Assembly: GCA_023415935.1 (NCBI GenBank)
Contig: JAEZIX010000086.1
Coordinates: forward strand, 1-39,390
Origin: Cyanobacteria bacterium OH_CDB_20
GTDB lineage: Bacteria; Cyanobacteriota; Vampirovibrionia; Gastranaerophilales; Gastranaerophilaceae
DNA: 39,390 nucleotides
Reading direction: 5' to 3'
Shown one piece after another: positions 7,759-16,787 of this stretch. The notes under the pieces are model-generated. The model was not told the origin of the DNA. It did no database searches and saw nothing but the letters and a program-made list of their open reading frames with translations. Within the stretch, counting starts at the first letter, position 1, and each line of letters begins with the position of its first letter. Made by a program: the position numbers and the translations under genes.

Positions 7759-9261
7759 ATGAAAATAAAACCACTTGGAAATCAAACCTATTTTAAAAAT
7801 AATAATAAAATAAAGCTTTCTTCTAACACAACCGATTCAATTACTCAAAATTCTTATACATATTCTCAAAACACCAAAGATAAAACTTTTACTCAAACAC
7901 CATATTCTAATTCAATACATTATACAAATAAATCTCCACGCATTGCATTTTGCAGTAGAATGATAGGAGTTCATAGCATGTATGGTTATCCGATGTACGA
8001 AGAAGAGGCAAATAATCCTTCTATTGTTTATTGCCCCGAAGAAGGGTATGGAGAGGAGATAGAATTTAGATTGAAGGATAAGGTGGAAGAACTAATCTCT
8101 AAAAGACAACTAGATGAAGCTATAAGTTTGTTAGATTCAGACAAAGATTCTTCTGACTGCGGAAAGCAAATTACGAAGATAGCAGAAAAACTGATAGAAG
8201 ATGGCAAATTGGATGAAGCAATTCAAAAGATTACCTATAAGAATTTTAAAGCAGGTGATGATTTAATTGCAAGAGAGCTGGTAAGAAATGGAAGATCTGA
8301 TGAAGCAAGTAAAATAAATTCAACTGCTACTATACAAGAATTAATAGCTATTGGAAGATTAGATCAACTTGTAAGCTTACATGGAGAAGGTAAATTGCCT
8401 ATAAACAACGGTAGATCAATAAAAGTAGGGGATATAACTGAATTATTGGGTAAAAATGGCAGTTTTGAAGAGTTAGCAGAACGAAAAAGAGTAGAGGCAA
8501 GTAAGTCGGCAAAGGGTGTACACGATTTTGAGGAGTGGTATGAAAGAGTTATAGGAGCTATTTTCACTCTGGGGTATACTGAGATAAATAATATTATATC
8601 TAGAAACAGAGACAGAAAACGTGAATTATATTGCGCAAACTTTGCTTTAATGGAAGACCGTAAAAAATTAATAAAAGATATTGATTTTGCGATTAAAGGC
8701 AATACGCAAAGTTCTGAAACTGCTTACGAACAAGCAAAAAGAATACAAACCCGCGAGACAAAAGAAGAAGCTGTAAAAAGCCAAATACAAACTAAGTTTC
8801 TGGAGTTTATAAAAATGGACCAAGATGGTAAGCCAGTCAGCGAATTTCCTAATTGCATAATGTTAGTTGGTAAAAACATTCCTTATATGCAAACTTTAAT
8901 TGATTGGACTGCAGAAAACGCTGATTGTAATTATGTCAAAATTCCTTACAATATGGATAATAGTGCTCTTCAAGAAACATTGGGAGAAAAACTTGATGAA
9001 GCAGAAGAAAATTATCACAATACAGGAACAAGAACAATAATCTACGTAAATGGTATGGAAAAATTACTCAGCCCAACAAAAAATACTGACGGAAATATTG
9101 CCTGCATGAAAGAAATGATGAATACGGCAGATAAAAATTATCATTCTACCATTATATTTACCGCTAAAGATCCATCAAAACTTGACCCTGGAACAATGGT
9201 TTCCCACAGAGTAGGCTTAAGTATCGACGTACCTGTTTCATTTGAAGAAACAGCCATTTAA
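7759..9261 (+). CDS. Degenerate AAA+-like protein with helical repeats (first gene of trio)
   Basis: 500 residues, with AAAGGAG 8 nt before the ATG. The N-terminus is Asn/Thr/Ser-rich with a YFKNN variant of the F-motif. Residues ~110-240 contain units such as LIEDGKLDEAI, LVRNGRSDEA and LIAIGRLDQL, a TPR/PPR-like repeat pattern suggesting a protein-binding scaffold. Residues ~360-500 align with the AAA+ core of the next gene but with key residues lost. The Walker A loop is replaced by MLVGKNIPYM, and the Walker B acidic pair in FVDELEKL becomes YVNGMEKL. The LDP...HRV segment, where a trans-acting arginine could sit, is kept. It shares DNSALQE and NIACMKEMMNT with the third gene. Probably a non-hydrolysing partner of the middle ATPase; function unknown. 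Confidence 0.75.
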   Translation: MKIKPLGNQTYFKNNNKIKLSSNTTDSITQNSYTYSQNTKDKTFTQTPYSNSIHYTNKSPRIAFCSRMIGVHSMYGYPMYEEEANNPSIVYCPEEGYGEEIEFRLKDKVEELISKRQLDEAISLLDSDKDSSDCGKQITKIAEKLIEDGKLDEAIQKITYKNFKAGDDLIARELVRNGRSDEASKINSTATIQELIAIGRLDQLVSLHGEGKLPINNGRSIKVGDITELLGKNGSFEELAERKRVEASKSAKGVHDFEEWYERVIGAIFTLGYTEINNIISRNRDRKRELYCANFALMEDRKKLIKDIDFAIKGNTQSSETAYEQAKRIQTRETKEEAVKSQIQTKFLEFIKMDQDGKPVSEFPNCIMLVGKNIPYMQTLIDWTAENADCNYVKIPYNMDNSALQETLGEKLDEAEENYHNTGTRTIIYVNGMEKLLSPTKNTDGNIACMKEMMNTADKNYHSTIIFTAKDPSKLDPGTMVSHRVGLSIDVPVSFEETAI

Positions 9262-9279
9262 ATGAAAGGATAAATTAAA

Positions 9280-10557
9280 ATGCATATAACTAAAATTAAT
9301 AGTTTTATTCGTAAATACAATACTAATTCAAAACCATCCTTTAAAGGGATTAAAGTCGTTGGTCAAGGAAGTAATAGACAAGAATTTTCTAACTATGATC
9401 CAAGACCATGGGCAACTCAAATATTACAAACCGAAGGTGAAAGAATAAGCGCAAATGAAGAGAAAGATGGTATCTTAAAGGCTAGGCAGGAAGAAATATT
9501 GAGACAATCATCCAATCTTTCTTACCCAAATGCAACCTACGAATATGATGGTAAGGATATTTATGACAAACAAAGAGAAATTCTAGGTAAAACAGTGCCA
9601 ATGCTTAGAGCAAGAGAAGTTTTAGCAGATAAAACACTCCGAATAGCAAAGGATATAAGACCTAAAATAGATGAAGCTGAGAAATGTCGCCGTTTTGAAT
9701 TAATAAAAGTAAGAGTTATAAATGAGATTGAAAGTCAAAAAATAAAACGCTATACAAGCCCTGGCATGTCAAAAGTAGCAGGATATGAACATGAACAAGA
9801 TGTATTACATAAAGTTTTCATAGATAAAGTAGCTGAAGAAAAAGCTGGACAAGACATAGATATAGCAGGAAGTATCCTATTCTTCGGTCCATATGGAAAT
9901 GGCAAAACACATATAACACAAGCTATTGCTGATGAAACAGGATGTAGAATTGTCCCAATAAGGATGCGCTCAGAACAACCTGAGTCGCAAGAAAAAGCAA
10001 TGCAAAAGATTCTAGATACAGCTCAAGAGGCAGAAGCAAAATTTCAAAACGATAGAACAAGGACAATAATATTTGTTGACGAACTTGAAAAATTAACAAA
10101 TAATAACCCAAATGGAGTTGAAAAGTTTAAAGAATTTTTAAGAACTTGTTCAAAAGAATATCATTGTACCGTATTTGCGGCAACAAATCACCCTTTAAAA
10201 TTAGCTCTCGATCCAAAAGACACTGATATATTCCCTATAAGAGTAAGTATTGATCCGCCAAATCTTGAAAATGCATCAAAAGTTTTTAAACATTATCTAA
10301 CAGGAGCAACCACAGGCGAAATCGATTACAATTTGCTTGCATCAAATTTAATTGGGCAAGGAGATAGCAAAAAAGGTAAATATAACAACCAACAAATTAA
10401 AAATATATGTAATGCAGCTCTTGCCGCAACCGGGGGTTCTGTTACACAAAAAGATGTATTAAAATTTATAGAATTACTGGAAGAAAATCCTGTTATTAAT
10501 CAGGAAATGATGCAAAAATTCCAACAAGAATATGAAACCTTTATACAAACTAATTAA
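9280..10557 (+). CDS. AAA+ ATPase (catalytically intact middle gene of trio)
   Basis: 425 residues, 18 nt after the first gene, with AAAGGAT upstream of the ATG. The N-terminus has PSFKG at ~19-23. Residues ~40-170 are charged and helical. The AAA+ module has Walker A FGPYGNGKT (~202-210), Walker B IIFVDELEKL (~262-271), sensor 1 AATNHP (~300) and a candidate arginine in PIRVSI (~326). A C-terminal helical lid includes QQIKNICNAAL. This looks like a classical/FtsH-related ATPase module, but no protease, helicase or known adaptor domain is attached. Flanking pseudo-ATPase relatives suggest a mixed ring in which this subunit does the hydrolysis. Substrate unknown. Confidence 0.88.
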   Translation: MHITKINSFIRKYNTNSKPSFKGIKVVGQGSNRQEFSNYDPRPWATQILQTEGERISANEEKDGILKARQEEILRQSSNLSYPNATYEYDGKDIYDKQREILGKTVPMLRAREVLADKTLRIAKDIRPKIDEAEKCRRFELIKVRVINEIESQKIKRYTSPGMSKVAGYEHEQDVLHKVFIDKVAEEKAGQDIDIAGSILFFGPYGNGKTHITQAIADETGCRIVPIRMRSEQPESQEKAMQKILDTAQEAEAKFQNDRTRTIIFVDELEKLTNNNPNGVEKFKEFLRTCSKEYHCTVFAATNHPLKLALDPKDTDIFPIRVSIDPPNLENASKVFKHYLTGATTGEIDYNLLASNLIGQGDSKKGKYNNQQIKNICNAALAATGGSVTQKDVLKFIELLEENPVINQEMMQKFQQEYETFIQTN

Positions 10558-10572
10558 AATATGGGAAATAAT

Positions 10573-11889
10573 ATGAAAATTGTATCTTGCAACATAGCAA
10601 ATGTAAATGAAATAAAGCATAAACAGTCTGTCTCTTTTGGAAACAAAGGAAGAGAACTGGCTAATGCATTTTCAATTAAAGATTTGTCTAGCGAGATGGA
10701 TAAATTTGTACCCGAATATCCACCACAAATAAATTGCTACGTTGCAAAGATAACTAATTCTTATTGGGATAAAATCAAACCTCTTGCAGAACAGCTCCAT
10801 GATATTGATTCACAAGATTTCACAAGTGCTTATTTAATGCAAAAAGAAGGTGAATTTAAGAAATTATTCAGCTTACTTGAAATTATTAAAGATTCTAGTA
10901 AAAGGGAAACTTTCTTTGGAAAAGACCCGGGTGAATTTAAGCTACTTGAAGCATTAGACAGATTAGATGATAAGACACAATTTGGCATGTATATAAAATC
11001 TGATGCTGATAACTGTATTATGGTTGTACATGAAGACCCCCAAGTATCTGAAAAATTTATTGATTCAGTCAACTTCTATATTAAATCAAGACAGAAATAC
11101 CTTGAAACCTTTAGAGGTTATAATTTTGATTATGTAAAACTACCTGGAAATCCTGATAATAGTGCATTGCAAGAGTCTATAGGAGAAGCCTTGGACAAAG
11201 CAGAAGAATATTACAAAAAATCAGGAAGAGAGACATTGCTCTACGTACCTGATATGGAAAGGTTGTGCGATCCCAATAGAAATACTGCTGCAAATATTGC
11301 CTGCATGAAAGAAATGATGAACACATGTGGTAAGGAGAATCACACAACAATAATATTTGCTGCAAAAAATCCATCTATATTAGATCCCGGGACTATGGTT
11401 CCTCATCGTGTAGGGTATAGAGCTATGTTAGATTCTTCTACAACAACAGCTGATTTTAAATTTATTGACAGAATTTCAGCAAAATATACTCCGTACATGG
11501 AAAAACGATATAAAATGCTTGATGAATATTATGAAAAAACAGTACCTCTTGCTGAAGAAATCAGAAAACTGCAAGAAGAATGTAAGGCAAAAATAGAAGA
11601 AGTAATCCAAAAGTTTAAAAATGGAGATCTTAAAATTCCAGAAACAACCAACTCAAAAAACAAATTTGATATTTCCAGTCAATTAAAAAAATTATTAAAA
11701 TCAAAAGCTTTTATACTAGGAAATGCTGTAGTATTTGCGGGACTGGGAATATTTTTATACAAAAACTCTCAAAAAAAACAAAAAGGTCAATCTGACAAGC
11801 CGATAGAAGCAAAACAAAACATAATAAAACCTCAATATTTACCACCACCAGTACATAATAATGATGTTTTTAAAAAAATTATAAAATAA
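10573..11889 (+). CDS. Degenerate AAA+-like protein with C-terminal membrane anchor (third gene of trio)
   Basis: 438 residues from the ATG at 10573, chosen over the ATG at 10561 because GGGA lies just before it and its MKI start resembles its sisters; the upstream gene stops 15 nt before. VSFGNKG lies at ~20-26. The AAA+-like region (~145-290) lacks a Walker A (CIMVVHEDPQ instead) and has YVPDMERL where the active sister has FVDELEKL. It keeps LDPGTMVPHRV. Residues ~310-360 are a charged helix. One membrane helix follows (FILGNAVVFAGLGIFLY, ~378-394) with a short basic tail. It may anchor the complex to the membrane by its C-terminus. Function unknown. Confidence 0.78.
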   Translation: MKIVSCNIANVNEIKHKQSVSFGNKGRELANAFSIKDLSSEMDKFVPEYPPQINCYVAKITNSYWDKIKPLAEQLHDIDSQDFTSAYLMQKEGEFKKLFSLLEIIKDSSKRETFFGKDPGEFKLLEALDRLDDKTQFGMYIKSDADNCIMVVHEDPQVSEKFIDSVNFYIKSRQKYLETFRGYNFDYVKLPGNPDNSALQESIGEALDKAEEYYKKSGRETLLYVPDMERLCDPNRNTAANIACMKEMMNTCGKENHTTIIFAAKNPSILDPGTMVPHRVGYRAMLDSSTTTADFKFIDRISAKYTPYMEKRYKMLDEYYEKTVPLAEEIRKLQEECKAKIEEVIQKFKNGDLKIPETTNSKNKFDISSQLKKLLKSKAFILGNAVVFAGLGIFLYKNSQKKQKGQSDKPIEAKQNIIKPQYLPPPVHNNDVFKKIIK

Positions 11890-11958
11890 AATACCTCCAT
11901 AGTATAATAATTGAAGCTATATCAGCTGAAAAAAGGGCATTTTTAATAAGGATAAATT

Positions 11959-12429
11959 ATGAGAAATCTTTTAAAAGTAATCGGTTTAATATTCGTTTGC
12001 TTTTTGCCGGGAGTAATTGGTGGATTTTTTACAGCTAATAATCTTTATCCTTGGTTTAATTCTTTAGCAAAGCCATCTTTCAGTCCTCCTAGCTGGGTTT
12101 TTTCTCCAGTTTGGACTGTTCTTTATACTTTAATGGGAATATCTTTATTCTTGATATTAAAAGCCGATAATTCTAAGAACAAAACTTTAGGATTAGTGTT
12201 TTTTACAATTCAGCTGGTCTTAAATGGGTTATGGTCAATTGTGTTTTTTGGGTTACATCAAATATTATTGGCTTTTGGAGTTATTATTGCACTACTGATT
12301 TTTATAATTTTATCTATTTTTGAATTTTATAAGGTTTCAAAAACTTCTGCTTATATTTTAATCCCATATGTGATTTGGGTTAGCTTTGCGTCGGTATTGA
12401 ATTTTTCATTATACTTACTAAATAGATAA
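11959..12429 (+). CDS. tspO: TspO/MBR family protein (tryptophan-rich sensory protein)
   Basis: 156 residues and five hydrophobic helices, the size and topology of TspO. Family motifs are visible: LAKPSFSPPSWVFSPVWTVL near residues 34-53 and LNGLWSIVFFG (~92-102). TspO is a membrane translocator/sensor that binds porphyrins and other hydrophobic ligands and is linked to stress responses. AAGGAT precedes the ATG. Its 3' end overlaps the convergent E1-like gene by 12 nt. Confidence 0.93.
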   Translation: MRNLLKVIGLIFVCFLPGVIGGFFTANNLYPWFNSLAKPSFSPPSWVFSPVWTVLYTLMGISLFLILKADNSKNKTLGLVFFTIQLVLNGLWSIVFFGLHQILLAFGVIIALLIFIILSIFEFYKVSKTSAYILIPYVIWVSFASVLNFSLYLLNR

Positions 12430-13167
12430 TATTTTCTTCATTTGTCTATTGCAGATTGGGCACTTGCAATCCAAGATTGTTGTTTTCGGTTTTAATGTTT
12501 TAAGTTTTAGCCCGTCAAAAAATACAGGTCCATTTGTTAGGGGCTCACCCTTACCTGTTATTATTTTTATAATTTCAAAAGTATACGCTGCCGCCATCGA
12601 AGAGCAAGTCGGGCAAAGAATTCCAATCTCTTTTTCTTCTTTGGGTTCTTTCAACAGTCCAAAACACCCCAGACAATCTGTTTTGTGAGGCAAAACTGTC
12701 ATGATAAAGAAGTTAGAAGCATTTGCGCCACCCGTAACGAGCGGTATGTTTTTCTGAAGAGCAATTTCATGTAGGAGTTTTACTGAAGGCTTGCTGTCAA
12801 AACAGTCTACAATTATATCGTAAGAATTAAAATCTATTTGTTCCCAATTATCTTCAGTAAGAAAGAAATCATACAATTTGACTTCGCAATCAGGTGAATA
12901 ATTATTTGCCCATTTCTTGGCGCATAGTCCTTTTGACTTTCCAATATCTTCATAAGTATAGATGATTTGTCTGTTTAAGTTTGTTATGTTGATAGTGTCT
13001 TTTTCTATTATGCCAATATTTTTTATGCCAAGAGAGAGAATGTTTGGTAAGAAATTTGCGCCGATTCCTCCGACTCCGCATATTAAAACACGTGAATTTT
13101 CAATTTTTTCCTGATCTTCAATTTCTATGAAAGGGGGGCAAATATTTTTTTTAAATCGTTTATCCAT
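12418..13167 (-). CDS. E1-like ThiF/MoeB/HesA family adenylyltransferase
   Basis: 249 residues. The nucleotide-binding motif GVGGIGANFLPNILSLGI (~32-49) is followed by IEKDTINITNLNRQ, with the Arg/Asn typical of ubiquitin-activating-like enzymes, and VDCFDS (~119). Two cysteine pairs (CLGC ~166 and CPIC near the end) should bind zinc as in MoeB/ThiF. These enzymes adenylate the C-terminus of a small ubiquitin-like sulfur carrier (ThiS/MoaD type) or cyclise small substrates. No carrier protein or rhodanese domain is nearby, so the exact pathway cannot be told. AAGGAAAATC precedes the ATG. Confidence 0.88.
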   Translation of the reverse strand: MDKRFKKNICPPFIEIEDQEKIENSRVLICGVGGIGANFLPNILSLGIKNIGIIEKDTINITNLNRQIIYTYEDIGKSKGLCAKKWANNYSPDCEVKLYDFFLTEDNWEQIDFNSYDIIVDCFDSKPSVKLLHEIALQKNIPLVTGGANASNFFIMTVLPHKTDCLGCFGLLKEPKEEKEIGILCPTCSSMAAAYTFEIIKIITGKGEPLTNGPVFFDGLKLKTLKPKTTILDCKCPICNRQMKKILSI

Positions 13168-13227
13168 GATTTTCCTTATAATAATATTTTTTATTATAAT
13201 ATCATTAGTTTTGCAATTTAAAAATTA

Positions 13228-13258
13228 AAAAGACGAAGTTTGTTGAGCTTCGTCTTTT
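13228..13258 (-). terminator. Intrinsic terminator of the 13279 gene
   Basis: A 10-bp AAAGACGAAG/CTTCGTCTTT stem is followed, reading leftward, by a T-rich tract. It lies 20 nt past the minus-strand stop. Confidence 0.85.
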
Positions 13259-13278
13259 ATTTGTAAGTTTTAAAAATC

Positions 13279-14574
13279 TTATTCTAGAGGAGGTTTTCCT
13301 GAATCTTGTCTTCTTTTTTCTTTTGGAATATATGTGAATTTTATAGTTGCGTCATATGCTTTTTTAGCGCTGTCATATTTATTTTTAGCAGAATCATATG
13401 TTCCTTGAACATCTCTGTATGAATCAATTACATCTTTAGTTTCTTGGCTTACTGTCTTACATTTTTGAATATTAGAGAGAATAGTATCTCTTTCTTTTAC
13501 ATAGCCATCACGCGCTTCGTTATAGTCGTCTAAAGCTGTTTCTAAATCTTTAAGATCACTTCTTAGAATATCTAGATTTGTTTCGTGTTCTTTTTGCTGT
13601 TTCTCAAGATCTTTTTGAGTACTAACAAGAGAATCAAGTTTTTCTTGTTTTATTTGAGCTTGCCTTTCAAGATGATCAATTTTATTGTTTAAACTTGAAA
13701 TCCTACCTTGTTTAGTTGACTTTGGTTTATTAGTTTTAGGATCTATTTCTTCAGGTTCTGCATTAATTGCTGAAATTTGGGCATTTAAGCCATCAATTTG
13801 GGTTCCAATACCTTGTATTTCTAATTTGACATCATTTTGGCTTTGGGCATTAGTTGCTATATTAGCCTTTGTTTCTTCAATTTTTCCTACCGCAGTATCA
13901 ATTTCTTCATTTTTTGTTTTGATTGAATCTTTTGTATCATCAATGCTTTTATTTGTATTGGTTATATTTGTTTGCACAGTTTCGTAAGATGTTTTGTACT
14001 GCGCCAGATCCTGATTGTTCTGCAATTCTTTGTTAACGGCAGTATTCATATCTTTTTCACTATTTTTAAGGTCCCCCCATGCTGTGTCGAGATTTTTACC
14101 TGCTTCTACAAGTTTTTCCTTTAATTTTTTGTCACCGCCATCATCACCTGAATCCGGGCCAGCTGGAGGGGTTGTAAGAGGATTTAAACTTGATAAAGCA
14201 AGATTTAAATCACTTACAGAAAGAGAGCTACTATTTTTATCAAGGCCTTTTATAGATGAGAAGTAAGTTGATAATTCTTTATCGTCAATACTGCCATCTC
14301 CGCTTGAATCTATTATTTTCTGTACGTTTGGATTTGCAAAGAAATCTTTTAAAGAATTGCAAAGCTCATTGTTTTTGGAGGCATCAGAGGTGCCATTTTG
14401 AGCTATAGCTTTTGCGCATAGGACAACATTGCGGTCAACATCTTTTGACTTTGATAGTTTATCCAGTTCAGCTTCAGTTATTATGCTATCTGCAATAATC
14501 TTGTTGACTTCGTCACTATTAAGACCTGATAGCATTTTCTTCAATGAAGAGTTAATGTTCAAATTTATTTCCAT
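13279..14574 (-). CDS. EF-hand-like coiled-coil protein without an enzyme domain
   Basis: 431 residues. Residues ~1-110 contain an EF-hand-like loop (DSSGDGSIDDKEL, ~90) within a helical domain. A Pro/Gly/Asp linker (LTTPPAGPDSGDDGG) follows. Residues ~150-410 form a long antiparallel-looking coiled coil ending in a basic tail. No signal peptide or membrane helix is seen. The layout matches the neighbours at 14771 and 17936, except that the C-terminal peptidoglycan enzyme domain is missing. It may be a structural or inhibitory sister. It is divergent from 14771 across a 196-bp promoter region. Confidence 0.75.
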   Translation of the reverse strand: MEINLNINSSLKKMLSGLNSDEVNKIIADSIITEAELDKLSKSKDVDRNVVLCAKAIAQNGTSDASKNNELCNSLKDFFANPNVQKIIDSSGDGSIDDKELSTYFSSIKGLDKNSSSLSVSDLNLALSSLNPLTTPPAGPDSGDDGGDKKLKEKLVEAGKNLDTAWGDLKNSEKDMNTAVNKELQNNQDLAQYKTSYETVQTNITNTNKSIDDTKDSIKTKNEEIDTAVGKIEETKANIATNAQSQNDVKLEIQGIGTQIDGLNAQISAINAEPEEIDPKTNKPKSTKQGRISSLNNKIDHLERQAQIKQEKLDSLVSTQKDLEKQQKEHETNLDILRSDLKDLETALDDYNEARDGYVKERDTILSNIQKCKTVSQETKDVIDSYRDVQGTYDSAKNKYDSAKKAYDATIKFTYIPKEKRRQDSGKPPLE

Positions 14575-14729
14575 AAAATTTTCCTTCGGCCATAACCTGA
14601 TGTATTAATCGACCTAAAATTAAATTATCTTGAGTTTAAAATCATATTCATTAAGTTTTATTAATAATTGTTTTGCAAAATGTTATTTTTAACAGCAATA
14701 AGAGGCAATTTTTGTTAAAGTAAATACTT

Positions 14730-14748
14730 TATATATACACAATATATA
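14730..14748. repeat. AT-only inverted repeat upstream of the 14771 gene
   Basis: TATATAT (14730-14736) and ATATATA (14742-14748) flank ACACA. A similar element (7-bp arms around CAA) lies before the sister gene at 17936. It could be a shared operator or simply part of AT-rich -10 regions. Confidence 0.3.
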
Positions 14749-14770
14749 TTGGAGAAAATAAAGTATTTTT

Positions 14771-16732
14771 ATGCAAGTTAATGCATTGGATCTGTACAAT
14801 TATATATCAGGCAATTCAGCTAATAACAACGTTACTTCTTTTAATAGTGTTTCTATTTTTTCTGACTTGTTTGCTGCAGATGCTGATACTATTGGGGAAT
14901 TGTTGGATTTGGGATTTTCAGAAGAGCAGATTGAACAAAAGTTTGTTCAACTTGCAGAAATGACGCAGGATAAGACCTTGATTAATAGCGTTAAGTCAAA
15001 AGTTTCTTCTTTGCTTGAAGAAGCAAAAGAAGAGGGGCCTAAAACTTCTGAAACTACATCTTTAAATCAAGAAGTTTCAAAAACAGCTCAAAATAAATCT
15101 GCGACAAATACTTCAAATAGTTCAAAGTCGCCGATCTCTATAAGCTCGTCTAATTGGAATATGGAAAATGCCGGTAATATATTTGCAGCAGGGACTTCGC
15201 TTGAAAACTTTACAAGTTCATTTAATGAACTGTTTGCAAATGCAGGTTCAGCCGGCGGCGCAGAATATTTGAACAGTATCAATACAATTGGTTCTCAAAA
15301 TTTCTTTAATGCAATTGATGCAAATCACAACGGAGTTCTTGATGGAAATGAAATCAACAGCTTCATAAATCAAGATGGTGATGCAACCTCTATATCAGCA
15401 TCAGAATTCAATAATATATTTAGTCAAACATCAACAAATTTGAATCAGACTTCAACTCAAACGAATAATAAAATTCCAACAAAAGAAACAGCTGCTTCAA
15501 ATAAAAATAAAACCTCAAAGTCAGGTGGATCAGGCGGTGGATCAAGTCCATCAAGTTCAAGCACTCCAAGCACAAGCTCTACTGCAACTCAGGGAGAATC
15601 TCTTGAAGAACTTCGTAAGCAAAGAGAGCAGATTATCACTGATTCAGATAAAGAAATTGCGGACTTAAATACACAATTACAGGCGAAAATTGATTCTACA
15701 AATGTTGATGCTACTTTGAAAACTCAGTATCAAGATGCAAAAACTAAATATGATGAGAATGAAACACAAATCAAAAATAATCAAGCGCAATTAACTCAAT
15801 ATAGCTCTGATTTGCATACTATTGAGACTAGCCTTGCATCTGCAAACAGTGAGAAAGGTAACTTAAAAACCGATACAGAAGATGCAGAAGTGAACAAAAA
15901 CAACGCAGCTAGAATTGCAGAATTAGACAAAACGATTAAAGACCTTACCGCAGAACAAAATAGAATACAAGGGCTTAAAGATGCTCTTGATGCTGAAAAT
16001 AAAGGTCTAGAAGGTCAAAGACCTGATCTTCAAAAAACAATGAATGATGCTTTAACTGCTCTTTCCGCAGGTTTGCCGCCTGAAGTTCAGCAAGAAATAG
16101 CTGCTTTACAAGAGCAGATAAGCGCAGCGGAATCTAATAAAACTACTAAACTTGGTGAAATTGATGCAAAGATAAAAACTAAAGAAACTGAAGAAGTTGA
16201 TAAAAGTAAAACTGAAGGGCAACAGCTTGGTTCATTAGCTTCAGATCAATTTGGAAATAATGTAGTTCAAACAGCACTAAAATATCTTGGAGACAGCGAG
16301 TCAAACGGTCGTTATAAGAAATTTTCATCAGGCCCATATGGCTGGTGCGCTGACTTTGTAACTTATGTTGTTCAAGAAGTTTGCAAAGAAGGCGGTATGT
16401 CAGATTCTGAAGTTAAAGCCGTAAGAAAGCATCTTGGTGCAAGCCCTTATAAGCTAAGGTCTAGAAACGACGGACATTACTATAATACCAAAGGTATGTC
16501 TGGCTCAGAAAGAGAAGACTTTATTAAAAATACACTAAAACCAGGCATGGCGTTCATTTGCAAAGGAAGTGGCGCGTCTGGAGAGCATACAGGATTTGTT
16601 GCTGAGGTCAACTATGAAAAAGGAACTATTGTAACGGTTGAAGGCAACAGCGACAACAAGGTAAAACAAAATACCAGAAAGATTTCTGACCTTTACGGAT
16701 TTGTTGATTTTACATATTTGTATAATGGATAG
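14771..16732 (+). CDS. EF-hand-like, coiled-coil, CHAP/NlpC-type cysteine peptidase (peptidoglycan hydrolase)
   Basis: 653 residues. Order: unknown N-terminus; two adjacent EF-hand-like loops (DANHNGVLDGNEI ~182 and NQDGDATSISASEF ~199); a Ser/Gly/Pro linker (~240-272); a coiled-coil hairpin (~275-490) with the turn motif LKTDTEDAEVNKNNAARI; and a C-terminal papain-like domain (~495-653). The last has a catalytic-type Cys in GWCADFVTYV (~526) and His in GEHTGFVAEV (~606), as in CHAP/NlpC-P60 amidases. It should cut peptidoglycan peptides or amide bonds. The coiled coil recalls CwlO/RipC-type regulated hydrolases. There is no signal peptide, so the export route is unclear. The ATG lacks a well-spaced ribosome site (GGAG is 16 nt away), but the frame is closed just upstream. 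Confidence 0.82.
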   Translation: MQVNALDLYNYISGNSANNNVTSFNSVSIFSDLFAADADTIGELLDLGFSEEQIEQKFVQLAEMTQDKTLINSVKSKVSSLLEEAKEEGPKTSETTSLNQEVSKTAQNKSATNTSNSSKSPISISSSNWNMENAGNIFAAGTSLENFTSSFNELFANAGSAGGAEYLNSINTIGSQNFFNAIDANHNGVLDGNEINSFINQDGDATSISASEFNNIFSQTSTNLNQTSTQTNNKIPTKETAASNKNKTSKSGGSGGGSSPSSSSTPSTSSTATQGESLEELRKQREQIITDSDKEIADLNTQLQAKIDSTNVDATLKTQYQDAKTKYDENETQIKNNQAQLTQYSSDLHTIETSLASANSEKGNLKTDTEDAEVNKNNAARIAELDKTIKDLTAEQNRIQGLKDALDAENKGLEGQRPDLQKTMNDALTALSAGLPPEVQQEIAALQEQISAAESNKTTKLGEIDAKIKTKETEEVDKSKTEGQQLGSLASDQFGNNVVQTALKYLGDSESNGRYKKFSSGPYGWCADFVTYVVQEVCKEGGMSDSEVKAVRKHLGASPYKLRSRNDGHYYNTKGMSGSEREDFIKNTLKPGMAFICKGSGASGEHTGFVAEVNYEKGTIVTVEGNSDNKVKQNTRKISDLYGFVDFTYLYNG

Positions 16733-16787
16733 ATTAATTAAAAAATATTCATTATAATTAGTCTAATGTAAAATATGTGAGAATTTT

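Noticed and set aside
10561..10572. Alternative ATG for the third AAA+-like gene
   Set aside because: The in-frame ATG at 10573 has GGGA just upstream and an N-terminus like its sisters. The 4-codon difference has no functional effect.
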